From: Hericium rajendrae
Lineage: Eukaryota > Basidiomycota > Agaricomycetes > Russulales > Hericiaceae
NCBI GenBank assembly: GCA_033439255.1
Contig: CM065888.1
Coordinates: 124,001-188,000, forward strand
Length of the DNA: 64,000 bases
Direction of reading: 5' to 3'
A program made the position numbers and the translations under genes. Under the pieces are notes generated by a model that was not told where the DNA came from, searched no databases, and was given only the letters and a program-made list of their open reading frames with translations. Each line of letters begins with the position of its first letter. Position 1 is the stretch's first letter. This document shows, one piece after another, positions 32,650-43,372 of this stretch.

Positions 32650-34060
32650 ACGCGAGCACAGGAGCTGTGCTCCCGAATACACGCACAGGAGATACCGCTG
32701 GCATGGATACACTGTGTATATCAAAACGGGCGGTGCGTGCAGAACACGTCAAAATAGAGGTCGACAGCGACTAAGAAGGAGAAATGAAAGACGATTGGCA
32801 CAGGACACGGAGGTATTGGAACGCATGATCGTGGAGCAGGAGACAGCTTCGGCAGGCTTGCCTATCTACGCGCCCAACGCGGTGCATATTCGCAGACCAA
32901 GATCGACGAGTGTACGCAGGCACGCCTGAGCTGCACTTGATTTCGTCCGTCTCTGTCCGATGTGGCACGCGGCATTGGCATCTAAAAATCTGTACAGAGG
33001 TACGTATTCAGACGATGGCGCGCCAGCATATCAGAACTTATAACTGCGCACCTGCATAAGCACAGCACTGAATCGCGATGCGCATGTGATGATCTGCGTA
33101 CGCGATGACGCTGGATGGCTGTGACTGTCTCGGAATGTCATGGCTTCGATATGCATATTTCCCGGGGCAAGACGTCTGGGAATTAGCGACCACCGTGAGC
33201 AGGATGGAAAACGCGGGCCCTCATTAGACCACCTGCCATATCGCGCCAGAACAAGGGCCGCATTCCAAATGCGTCACGATGTATCGATCCTGATTTGATC
33301 TCGATCTGGTACGAGCCCAAGGTCCCGACGGCGAGCAATAAAAAAAGGGCGCTGTACTGGCAGGTCATCTGGCGACAATGCGCCAACGTGGGGCGGGGCC
33401 AACAGCGGACGATGGCGCGCAATCCCCGTGCAATATGCCACGGTGTGGCCTACTAGGGCTGTCGCGTCTACATCTGGAGCTGGGAAGGATATGCGCAGGG
33501 CGCTGCGATGGTGTGCATGCGCTAGGACTGGGAAACATGCGTGAAATTCGGCTTTGCGTGCAGCATGCTAAGACGACAGTGCAGACGAACCTCAGCCCCA
33601 GCGCGCCTCGTCTATGATTCTTTCTTGTCGTGAGTGCGTCGGCATTTGGATAGATGACTTGGAGTGATGCAGAAGACGACATGGGCGCTGCGATGTCGAT
33701 CTGCGGCATATACGAGCCTGCAATGTTGCTAACCCAAGTCTGAGCAATACTGGGATGAAAAGACTGGTCAATCATATGGATGGAATGGTACATACACAAG
33801 ATACCAGATGATGTCAAAAGTTTCATAGAACGAACGCGTTAAGAGAAGAGCTCAGAGAAACAAACTCACCCGACCTGAATCAGACCTTCCGGATGACGGA
33901 CGCCGTAGAGACACTCTCTTCCTTCCGCATTTTAGTTCAGACTGAAAGATCAGGTTCTTCCTGAAGTGCATCCGTAAATGGCGCGTGTGACGAAGCGTTA
34001 TACGTGATTGACAACGTTGGAGTTAACGGAGACAGAGAGAGCTCGAGACAGACGCTTTCA
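32650..34060. other. Spacer before ORC2, no supported gene
   Basis: Contains scattered short frames on both strands (the longest on the minus strand at 33,365-33,826) without domain, signal peptide or splice support. It marks the change from repeat-rich to housekeeping content. Confidence 0.4.
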
Positions 34061-34218
34061 TTTTGCTTTCATTACCTGGGTCACGGTGGGCGCTTACAGG
34101 GAAGGAGTCACGTTGTCGACGCGTCTGTGGCCAACGATCCGAAAGAATAATTGATTTGAAGGTGGGTCCAACTCCTTGTAATGAAGAATTATGTAGTAAC
34201 GTAAGAAATAACAGAAGA

Positions 34219-35500
34219 ATGTATGCCTCCGAGGACCCAACAGACTACCTCGAATCTGAGGCCTACTCCGACGCAGAAGGAGGCGCAACCTCCGACTACA
34301 GCCCGCGTCGCCGCTCCGCACGAGCATCCAGTCCTCTAGGTGGACCATCCAATCAAGGCCTCAACAACATTATAAGTGTGGAGACTAGCTTTGACGCCTA
34401 CTTCCTGCAACATGCTAAGCCCCCGCGCACGTCAACAAATGTCTTCTCGCAGCTCGTGCCTCCACTATCTGCAGATGAATACGCCCCTGCCATCGAGGAC
34501 AAGACGTTCTCACCATTGCCTGAACTCGCACACTTTTCAGAAGCGGTCGAGGCGGTCCACCGACAACGATTTCCCCGATTTCGCCGCGAGCTCGACGAGG
34601 GGTTCAACCTCCTCTTCTACGGTTTCGGCTCGAAGAGAAAGCTCCTCAACACATTCGCAATGAATCACTGCCACAAACATGGGCACGTCGTCGTCGTCAA
34701 CGGCCACCAGCCGCACTTCGCCCTGAAAGACATGATCAGCACGATCGAGCAAATCCCCGGTATCACCAAGCTCCCGCTCCCCTCCCAAGGCCTCGACAGC
34801 CAGCTCAAACGAATCTGCGACTTCTTCTCGGCCCCGCCCTCTAGCTCCAACCCCACCCTCCGCCAGCTCTACCTCCTCATCCACAACCTCGACGCACCCC
34901 CCTTCCGCACCTCCCGCGCCAAAGCGCTCCTCGCGCCCCTGCTCACGAGCCCGCGCATCCACACCGCCGCCTCGCTCGACCACATCCACGCGCCCCATCT
35001 CTGGAGCACGTCCGCCCTCGCCGCGCATCGCTGGCTCTGGCACGACCTCACCACGCTCGCGCCCTACGCCGCCGAGCTCGCCTTCGCCGACCGCGCCTCG
35101 CTCCGCGGCGCACTCAGCACCGGCGCATTTGCGCCCGCGCAGGCCGCCGCGGCGGGCGCGGCGCAGGTGACGGAGAGCGCGGCGCAGCACGTGCTCGCGA
35201 GCGTGACGGTCAAGGCGAAGAAGCTCTTCGCGCTTCTCGGCGCGCACGCGCTCGATGCGCTCGACGCCGCGGGGGATGCGGCGCAGGAGCGGGACGGCGC
35301 GCTCGCGTACGACCGGCTGTTTGCGCTCGCGCGGGACAACTTCGTCGTGACGAATGACACGCGCGGTGCTGGGCGAGTTTCGAGACCATGGGCTCGTGGT
35401 CGTTGCGCCGCCGAGTACGGTCGGGGGCGCGGAGATGCTGTGGATTCCGGTGCGGAGGGAGCGGCTGAAGAGGATTTTGGAGTGGCTTGAGGCGCAGTGA
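34219..35500 (+). CDS. ORC2: Origin recognition complex subunit 2 (frame lost near the C-terminus)
   Basis: Orc2 is a subunit of the complex that marks replication origins. The N-terminus is acidic and disordered (MYASEDPTDYLESEAYSDAE). An upstream in-frame ATG at 34,063 exists, but the stretch between the two looks intronic. Family hallmarks: FNLLFYGFGSKRKLLNTFA (the degenerate P-loop region of Orc2), VVVVNGHQPHFALKDMI, LYLLIHNLDAPPFRTSRAK, AASLDHIHAPHLWS and the winged-helix segment HDLTTLAPYAAEL. At NDT (35,355-35,365) the frame slips by one base within ACGCGCGG. The expected end, LGEFRDHGLVVVAPP then EMLWIPVRRERLKRIL, continues in another frame to a stop at 35,498-35,500. Unrepaired, the protein would run on into unrelated sequence for about 45 residues. 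The lone break in an essential gene suggests a CG-repeat miscount. Confidence 0.88.
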
Positions 35501-35627
35501 TTTTTTGTCTGTTTTGTGTACGCTATTTCGAAGGTCTTTGCTATCTTACGGTTAAGAAACGAGAAAATGCCCGAGTCGACTGGAAAGATGACGCATTATC
35601 CGCAAGGTATAGACAGAATTATATTCT

Positions 35628-36822
35628 TCATTTACTCCGAGCAGACTCCCTCCTACCCTTGCCCAATCTCTGGGACTTCCCGCCCCTGCCGCCTCTTGCG
35701 CTGCCCCCGCCTCTCCCGCCCCTCCCACCTCGCCCGGCCGCACCGCCCCTTCTCGGACCCGACATGAAACTGTCGGTCGACTCCTTCGTGTTTTGCTTTT
35801 CCCGCCGTCTGCCTTTCCCGCCGAATCCGAACTTTTATCGCGCGCATGCTGCGGCAGATGCTTCTTTCCGTCCTCGCCCTTACCTCGCTTCGCAGGCCGC
35901 GCGGAAATAGCATCCTCGACCGCAACGTCGAACTCGCCATCGTCCGCCTGCGCATTGTCCATCGCGCCCTTTCGCTCTACACCACCCCCAAATCAGAATC
36001 TGCAAAACCCTAAAATGAAGAGTGAGACGCACTGCGCTTGAGGCGCTCCTCCACCTCCTTGCTGCGCTCGCGCTCCTTGAGCTTCTCGACCTGCACCTGC
36101 TTACCGAACTACTTGCCCTCGCGCTCGCGCTTGCGCTCGCGCTTCTTCTCCTCGCTCTTCTTGATGCCCGCGTTCTCGTCGAGCAGGCGCTGCCGGATGC
36201 GCTCCATGTGCGCGTCCGTCTTGACCATCTCGGCGAAGTAGTCTGCGGGGCGCGTGAAGGGGAACTGGTGCTTGGCAGCGAGCGCACGCGCAGCGTTCGC
36301 GCCGTGCAGGGCTTGTTTGTAGCTGTGGGAGGTGTCAGCGGGGGTAGGAAATATAGAGAGGGGACGTACAATGCGAGCTCGCGGATGAGATTGTCGTCGA
36401 CGTCGACGTCGATGGTTTCGGGGTATGAAACAGTTAGAGTCTCGGTTCAGGATAGGGAGGGGTCGAGCTGGATGGTGTCTCGTATGCGCTCGAGCGAAAT
36501 CTATGCATGTAATTTAAATGTTAGAGTGAGAGAAAACGAGAGATGAACGTACTCTGTTGTCGATCTCGATTTTTTGTCGGGGAACGGCGTCCTCGTCGAT
36601 GGACTCGACGTCATCCAGCGCGACGTCCTCCTCGTCCTCGTCCTCGTCTTCTGAGCCGTCCTGGTCCTCACCAGCCTCGACGGCCTGTTCATCTTCCTCC
36701 TCCTCTGCTTCGCTCCCTTGCGCATGGTCCACCTCGCTCCCATCCTCATCCCCATGGTTCCCCTCCCTTCCCAGCACGAACTCCAGCACGACGGCGAGGG
36801 CGTCATCGTCAGTTTGATGCAT
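35628..36822 (-). CDS. EBP2: rRNA-processing protein Ebp2 homologue, reading frame damaged
   Basis: Ebp2 is a nucleolar protein for 25S/27S rRNA maturation. Exon 1 (MHQTDDDALAVVLEF) is strongly acidic and ends IEIDNR. After an intron come ISLERIRDTIQLDPSLS and TETLTVSYPETIDVDVDD. After another intron comes the signature YKQALHGANAARALAAKHQ with FTRPADYFAEMVKTDAHME, then FGKQVQVEKLKERE, and last KFGFGGKGRRREKQ with an Arg-Gly-rich tail to the stop at 35,628-35,630. Three faults are visible: TGA at 36,447-36,449 where the family has Trp (SWTE), TAG at 36,110-36,112 where Lys/Gln is expected before FGKQ, and a one-base loss in an A run near 35,835. In an essential gene this means either sequence errors or that a working copy lies elsewhere. 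Confidence 0.82.
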
Positions 36823-36842
36823 CCGTGGCTACCTCCTATCTC

Positions 36843-37860
36843 ACGCCTCCTCGTGCAGTCTCCAACATGAAATCGTAGCGCTTGCCTCCATGAATCTTGG
36901 TCCTCGTCATTTACGGTGTGTTCCTGTTGTTTGTACGAGGCATCGTAATCGCGGTTGCTAAGGTCGTATTGGTTGCCCGGCCCAAGTGTGAACGTACTGC
37001 ACAGATGGCAAATACGGTACACAAGCGTCCGATACTAGCAGAGTTGGATGACTCACGCCGGAGACTCGCAGTGCATGTACGGCAGTGATAGCACATCGCA
37101 AACCACGCAGGGACCCTTGCACGGCAAGGTAATTGCCCCGCGAGCATGGGAAGGCGGAGACCGTCGGAGCGAGATGCTGATGGTTGCTGGACACAGCTTC
37201 TACGCCGCGCTTCTTACGCTGCTTCGACGCTGCATGAGAACAGAACACACTGTCTGAAAGTAAAAGCGACAGGATTTCTAGGGTCTGGAGCGACTGAAGT
37301 GGCAATGAGAATGCCGCATGAGAATGCCGCATGAGAAAAGCTGGAAGAGGCGGAGATACACGCACTTCTTCTCGTGGCTTCTACCGGTTCCGCGCCGTAG
37401 TTGTGGTCGATACCACCCGGTAAGCCTGAGAAAGGATGCCCAGTCATGCGATGGTTGACGGGACATAACCGGACTCGAGTGGCGTATCTGCTCAGACTGA
37501 CAGGCAACGGGGCGTTGGTCGTCGTCGTGAATTGAACAGAAAAGAGCATGATGGCCAAGGGATACGACGCTGCGCGCGGCACCACAAAGGCAGTATTCCG
37601 TGGGAGGGATCAAACAGAGGAACAAAAGCTCACCACAATTGATGACATTGAATGCTGTCGTGTGACAGAGCATCGCTATTCAGCTAGAGAAGCTGCTGCA
37701 AGAGGCCGAGAATATAGAGCGAATACAATGACGCACCACGATCTCATCGAAGATACCCCCGTTGTCAGTGCCGAACGTGGCGTTACACCGAGAACGATCC
37801 CAGTCCTCCATGTAGTGTGATTACGACAACCCAATAGATATGACATGTCCAAGGCAGAGT
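36843..37860. other. Spacer between EBP2 and the SNARE gene
   Basis: A minus-strand segment at about 36,850-36,985 reads TFTLGPGNQYDLSNRDYDAS and continues KQQEHTVNDEDQDSWRQA, preceded by a possible intron (GTGAGT...TGTGCAG, about 37,052-36,990) and MHCESP. It could be the end of a small gene reading towards EBP2, but neither start nor product is clear. Nothing else is supported. Confidence 0.3.
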
Positions 37861-37872
37861 AAGTAAGAGACT

Positions 37873-38320
37873 GCTCACTGCAAAGAACCATCTGCGGGAG
37901 CGGTGCCCCATCCCCACCACGAAGCAACAACGCTCATGAACCACAAGGCGACGAGGAAGCTGACGATATAGAAAGCGATGCGGAGGGATGAGAGCGCGCC
38001 AGGCGACAGCGAGCGGGTCATGCGATGCGCGGACGCTGTGAGGCCGGATGTCAAGGAGGTGAAGGTATTCGACTGGCGGCGATGCGCGGTCAACAGGAGC
38101 GGCGATAGGAAGAAATAACAGGACGTACTGTGTCATCGAGGACGAGATTCTGACGCTCCGCGTCATCATAGATATCAGTTGTCACCTAGCAGACTGGCAT
38201 TAGCCTGATCGCGACGGACGTACTGAGGCTGAAGTGGACGCACGCCTCGGAGAGCAGCTCGTCAAGGCGCTGGTCATTCTGAGCCTCATAGGTGTCCTCG
38301 AGCGAGCGAGAAGAGGACAT
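37873..38320 (-). CDS. BET1: Bet1/Sft1-type SNARE, tail-anchored
   Basis: Qc-SNAREs of this type act in ER-Golgi or intra-Golgi vesicle fusion. The start MSSSRSLEDTYEAQNDQRLDEL matches the family. The next exon gives VTTDIYDDAERQNLVLDDT, the SNARE heptads with their central layer. After an intron (GTACGT...CGCCAG, about 38,130-38,075) follows SNTFTSLTSGLTASAHRM and a C-terminal anchor (LRIAFYIVSFLVALWFMS), ending GSLQ. The first intron is awkward: the obvious GTACGT donor breaks the frame, while a GC-AG intron after LLSE keeps it but drops the usual KIRxLRG segment of about seven residues. So the boundary is uncertain or the sequence has a small error. The symbol could equally be SFT1. Confidence 0.75.
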
Positions 38321-38735
38321 GATGCCCACGCGGTTCAGTGCTCGGTATCAGAAACGAAGCAGAGCGCAGGACGGAAGGCAGAAGGCGGACTGGACCAGGA
38401 CATGCGTGGGACCTGGCCGTTTCGCCGCGAGGTGTGACAGTTCGTAAGGGCGCCGGTGATTGTGACGTGACGCTCGACTTTGTTTGTTGCAAGAACTTCG
38501 TCGCGAAACGCGACCTCGCGGCGCGGATGCAAAGGAAAGCAGCTCGTTAGGTGCAAAAGCACCAGCAACGACGGCCAGGATGGCAGGGGATGGATCAATT
38601 GCAACAGACTTTATAGTGAGGAGGGCGGACACGAGGACGGACCGGGATAAATACTTAGACGCCACGCCAAGCCGCATCAATTATTCGATTTTGCACACGG
38701 CCGGTCATCCTGTCCACGCTCGTTCCAGTCTGTTC

Positions 38736-38778
38736 CTATTACCTCCTCCTCCTCCCTCCCTCCTTCCGGTTCTGTCGA
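38736..38778 (+). promoter_or_regulatory. CT-rich promoter tract of KRE6/SKN1
   Basis: A pyrimidine-only block (TACCTCCTCCTCCTCCC and on) ends about 45 bp before the start codon. CT-rich blocks near the transcription start are usual in strongly expressed fungal genes. Confidence 0.5.
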
Positions 38779-38818
38779 GGCGACCCAATAGCCCGTCGCC
38801 GCTCGCCCTTTTTTCGTC

Positions 38819-41495
38819 ATGTCGAGCAGCAACGACGACTCGGACAGTCCTGATACCTCAGGCTCTCGCCATTCTTATTCCCCGCCTCCTCCCGAATCCT
38901 CGACGCCTCGCACGCCGACCTTTCCTGTCGAGCAGCCTCTTCTCGCCGCTGGTCCGTCTGATTCTCCATCAGCACGGCCGTCCACTCGTTCTGTCTCCAA
39001 TGCTTTCGTGTCTTCGCCGCTCAATCCTAATGCCTCGTCACCAAATCCATACTCCCTCATCCGATCAAGACCTGCTTCCCGCGGCAGCAGCATGTACATT
39101 GATCGCATTCCCTCTGACGATGCGCGAGCGTTAGGCTCCCAATTTTCGACCCTTCAGCCGGGTCAACGCGGGTCCATGGTGCTCTACCGGCTGGCGACAG
39201 AGGACGAGAACGGCGCATTGCTTCCTCCACGGACGCCCCAGGGCGTCCGCGACTCTGTCTTTTCGACGTCAGGCGAATCTGTCTGGTCCCTTTCCTCCGA
39301 CTCGAAATACCCATCGGCAAGCCCCGGCGGCCTCGTCGCCTACGTTTACGATCCAACATTCGATGACAAGGAGCCGCCAGACGAAGAGGATTTGCTGCAT
39401 GAGCCCGACAAGGACTACAAGACCGGCACCATCTTCACCCTTCGTGGCATCGTCAACGTCGGCGTTCTCGTCCTTCTTCTGACAGCCCTTATAGCCCTGT
39501 TTGTTGCCTACCCTGTCGTCGACTATATGCGCAGAGACGGGCGCGTCTTCTTTGGCACGTCAGGCAACACGCGTACCAATCAAACAGCCGTCCCGCCCCC
39601 ACCGTTGTAAGCGCTGCTTCATCGCTTTAAGTCACTATCGTTGACTTTTATCAGCTTTACTATGCCGGAACTCATCGATAAGCAGACGCCAGATAGCGCG
39701 AAGCAGCGCACTGGATACGACAACGAGGACTACGTCCTCGTTTTCTCAGACGAGTTCAACACCGACGGACGCACGTTCTACCCGGGCGACGACCCATACT
39801 GGGAAGCCGTCGACCTCTGGTACTGGGCAACGAACGATCAGGAATGGTACGATCCACGCCAGGTCACGACGAAAGACGGCTATCTCCATATTCTTATGGA
39901 GAACGTCGAGACGAACGGCCTGCCATACCGCTCTGGCATGCTCCAGAGCTGGAACAAGTTTTGCTTCACTAGCGGGTACATCGAAGTGAGCTTGAGCTTG
40001 CCAGGCCCTAACGACGAAACGCGGGGATACGTGCGTCTTTCCCTCGACACGCGCCACTATCGGCTATCTGACGTTCTCGATCTAGTGGCCCGGAGCTTGG
40101 ACGATGGGCAACTTGGGGCGGCCGGGATACGGCGCCACCACAGACGGAACATGGCCGTACTCGTGCGTAGGCCCATTTAATCGTCCTCGCATCTACTAAG
40201 GTAGTCGATCCAGATACGACTCGTGCGACGTCGGCACGCTAGCCAACCAGACGCTACCCGATGGCTCAGGCCCTGCGGCAGCATTACATTCAGACGCGTC
40301 GAAGGAGCAATACAACTTCCAGCTTTCTGTCCTTTCCGGCCAAAAGCTCTCGTGAGTCCTGGCCCCCTCCAATATGCGCCGATGTTGAACTCGTTACAGC
40401 TCCTGCACCTGTCCAGGCGAGGATCACCCCGGCCCTGACGTGTCCAAAGGGCGCGGTGCGCCCGAAATCGATATCCTCGAGGCCGAGCACAGCAAGACCG
40501 GCGACGGCGGCGTCGTGTCGCAGTCGGCGCAGTTCGCGCCGTTCACGGCCGACTACATTTATCTCAATGCGACGCAGGACGAGTGGTACGTCTACAACTC
40601 TGCGATCACCACGCCCAACAACTACAAGTGCGTATTTCACTTTATTCGTGTCTGGCCTGTATTGACGATCGCGTCTCAGGGGATCGGCCGTGTAAGTTGT
40701 TCCAGAGATTGCAGCCTGATGCGTTCTAATGTCTCTAAAGTCAACAGGCCGTCTCTGGTATCACACAGCTGCCCGCCAACATCTTCCAAGGATCGGGGCA
40801 GCAGTTCACGACTTTCGGTGCGTGATCTCCCGTGCGTTGCTTCCTGTACGCTGATATCCCCTTCTAGGATTCGAGTACTTCGCGAACCCGTCGAGCCCTG
40901 AGGACGGGACCATCACCTGGCAGATGAGCGGACAGCCCACGGCCCGAATGGGCGCGAAGGCCGTCGGCCCTGACCCCAACGGCAGCGGCGTTGGCCAGCG
41001 GCTGATCCCCGAGGAGCCGATGGTGAGCCCCTTTCATCTACGGTGATCTCGGTGCTGATCGCGGCTCTAGTCTATCGTGTTCAACTTGGGCATTTCAAGT
41101 GAGTCTCTGCGTACTGTAGTCGTTTGCCAGTCTAACTGTGTCACAGCGAACTGGCAGAAGATTGATTTGACGACGATGGAGTTCCCGGCGGAGATGCTGG
41201 TGGACTACGTGCGCGTGTATCAGCGGAAGGACTCGGTCAACATTGGTTGCGATCCCAAGGACTATCCCACCGCCGACTACATCAACCGGCATGCGGACGC
41301 GTATAACAGTGCGTCGAACCCTCGTTTTCATATTCCTCGCTGACCTGATCGCGACAGACGCGGCCCTGACCAAGTGGACAAGCGGACCCTCCGGCGCGAA
41401 CTATACCTTCCCGAAAAACAAATTCGTACGCCTCCCTTGTGCGCCCTTCTGACCCACGACTGACCTCGCCGCAGGCCAACGGGGGCACGTGCTAG
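38819..41495 (+). CDS. KRE6: Beta-glucan synthesis-associated protein, Kre6/Skn1 type (GH16)
   Basis: A type II membrane protein needed for beta-1,6-glucan in the cell wall. Exon 1 (264 residues) is a Ser/Pro-rich cytosolic tail from [10 protein letters not shown], then an anchor near residues 205-230 ([19 protein letters not shown]). Later exons build the GH16-like domain: [69 protein letters not shown], then EIDILEAE (the E..D..E site of GH16), FEYFANPS and [10 protein letters not shown]. Small introns fall after DETRGY, TWPYS, GQKLS, NNYK, GSAV and onward, and the last exon is tiny (ANGGTC, stop at 41,493-41,495). All junctions keep the frame. SKN1 is an equally good label. Confidence 0.92.
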
Positions 41496-42698
41496 ACGCG
41501 CAGACGCGTGACATACCTTGCCAGTTAGACGGCCATCTACCCTGCTTCATTATTCACGGACCATTACATCGACAGCTACGTACACTATACTTGCGCGTGC
41601 GCCCACGCACGCTCTGTTTCCGCATCGCTCCTTACCGCCATGTATCCCCCCTCCTGCCCACCCCGCCTCCCCGTATCACGCGCCACACGGACTCGGCGCC
41701 GGCTCCCCATGACTATACGGGACTGTAACTTTATATATCCTATCCGCCCGTCGCTCGCTTCGGCGCTCTTTCTTTCCCCGGACCTTTGGGTTTCGCTGGT
41801 AGTATACCTTTCGTTTCGTCGGAGTGCAATAATAAATGAGTTGGGCCGTTGGAGTTGTGGTCTGTGGGATCGCGTCGTTTTGGGGGTTTCGTGCGGTGAA
41901 GCGGCGTTTGTTTTCATGTTTTGCATGTCGTCGCTGTTTTTGCATGCGCTGATGCTGAGGCTTAGGCTAGATAGCGCTGTCCGTGGCTGATGGTAGTCTT
42001 ATACCATCTGCGCTCGAAAATATTTAATCATTTTTTCTGCAGAACTCGGTTCTCACTTCTCGTACCTGCCAGGGGCCATGCCGCCTTGGGGCCCAAGAAG
42101 ATAACATTTAGCGACGATCACAACTCAGCCACGACGTTGACTACCATCTCCCAGCAGGTCTGCTTACTGCGATACATTACGAACGTGTCCTGTTCTTGAA
42201 GATGGTGGCCTATGCTCTGGACCTCATCGACAGTCCTCCTGCTTTTCTCGACATCGTCCGCGATGTCTGCTTTGCCTGGTGCGCGAAGTCAGTACTTGAA
42301 ATTCTCTGGTATGCCGCATCCACGTTGGCGAGTCCCTTTTGCCTACTCGGCGCAGTTTACAAGGTGCACCAGCTCGGTGCTGCACAGTACGGGATTCTGC
42401 CGGGATGGATCAGAGCAGACGGGCTGGAATTACCTCGGTAAACCGATCAGCCCAGCGCCATGGAGATGGTGTACTGCGAAGGTTGGTTAAGTCGCATTTC
42501 GTCTGTGTCCCGCCTCATGTGATTCAAAACATAGATGACGGACAACGCGTGTTCCTCTGAAACAATGTGTCCACAGGTCTCGTCCACAGCTCTGAGAACA
42601 ATAGCGAGACAAAAGTCCACACACCTCGTGACTGTAAGCGTGTCGCGCCTTGTCGTCCAGAGCCGCCTTGATCATCATCCTTCTCAACTATTCCCACC
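41496..42698. other. Spacer after KRE6/SKN1
   Basis: Holds the 3' UTR (an AATAAAT at 41,831 could be a polyadenylation signal). An 81-codon plus-strand frame at 42,196-42,441 has one hydrophobic stretch and no support; not called. Confidence 0.35.
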
Positions 42699-43372
42699 AT
42701 GAGAACGGTGCACAGTCGCAAAATTCAGAAGAAGGGTCCCGCGCACGGATACAAGCTGAACAAGAAGGGACTGAAGATTCATCACAGCAATACAAAATGG
42801 AAATTGACAGAACGCGCGCAGGCAGCTGCGCGGAAAGTGAGTGGTATGTCCGTTTTATCAACGCCAGGACATTCTAAAGTACTTACCTGCATCAGCTCCG
42901 AAGTATCAGCATCGAGTATGATCGCCCGATGTTGGACCTGCCGGCAGAGCTGCTTGTACCGCCGCAAGAACTGGACGACAAACGGCCCAAGATGTATTAT
43001 GGTCTTACGTTCGACACAGAACAGTTGGTTCAGTTCATCCATAGGCATAGGATCTATCTCCCCACCACGCGAGTTACGTCGTTCAGCGTCGAGCTCACCA
43101 TCGCTGCCACACACAGCATAAAGCGGCTTAATGAGCTTTGCAACACGTATTTCTTGGAGTTCCTTGCCCCGCCCACGTTCGACCAACAATGGATTGTCGG
43201 ACTATACACGAACCACGATTGGTCCGCGAAGCTCGAAGAAGAGGACGAGAGGGAGATGGTCGAGATCATTAAGAAGGAGTTGAGCATTGATGCCGACGAA
43301 CCATTGAGGTGGTTTCTTCAGGAACAAGGGAAGGAAAGGAAAGTTCTTCGTCTGTATTATAAATGTCGATGA
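42699..43372 (+). CDS. Unknown small protein X
   Basis: Two exons. Exon 1 starts MRTVHSRKIQKKGPAHG and is very basic (a possible nuclear or mitochondrial targeting signal). A GTGAGT donor after QAAARK and an acceptor near 42,896 join it in frame to LRSISIEYDRPMLDLPAEL. The second exon reads LTFDTEQLVQFIHRHRIYL, ELTIAATHSIKRLNELC and EIIKKELSIDADEPLRWFL, ending YYKCR. About 194 residues, probably soluble, with no known domain. Its last 40 codons recur as a remnant at 47,970-48,091, so the left edge of the tandem duplication lies inside this gene. Confidence 0.55.

Noticed and set aside
1-34000. The accessory region as one giant DNA transposon (for example of the KDZ or Plavaka kinds known from basidiomycetes)
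   Set aside because: I find no transposase-like core, no terminal inverted repeats and no target-site duplication. SNF2 and GRF genes alone do not show mobility.
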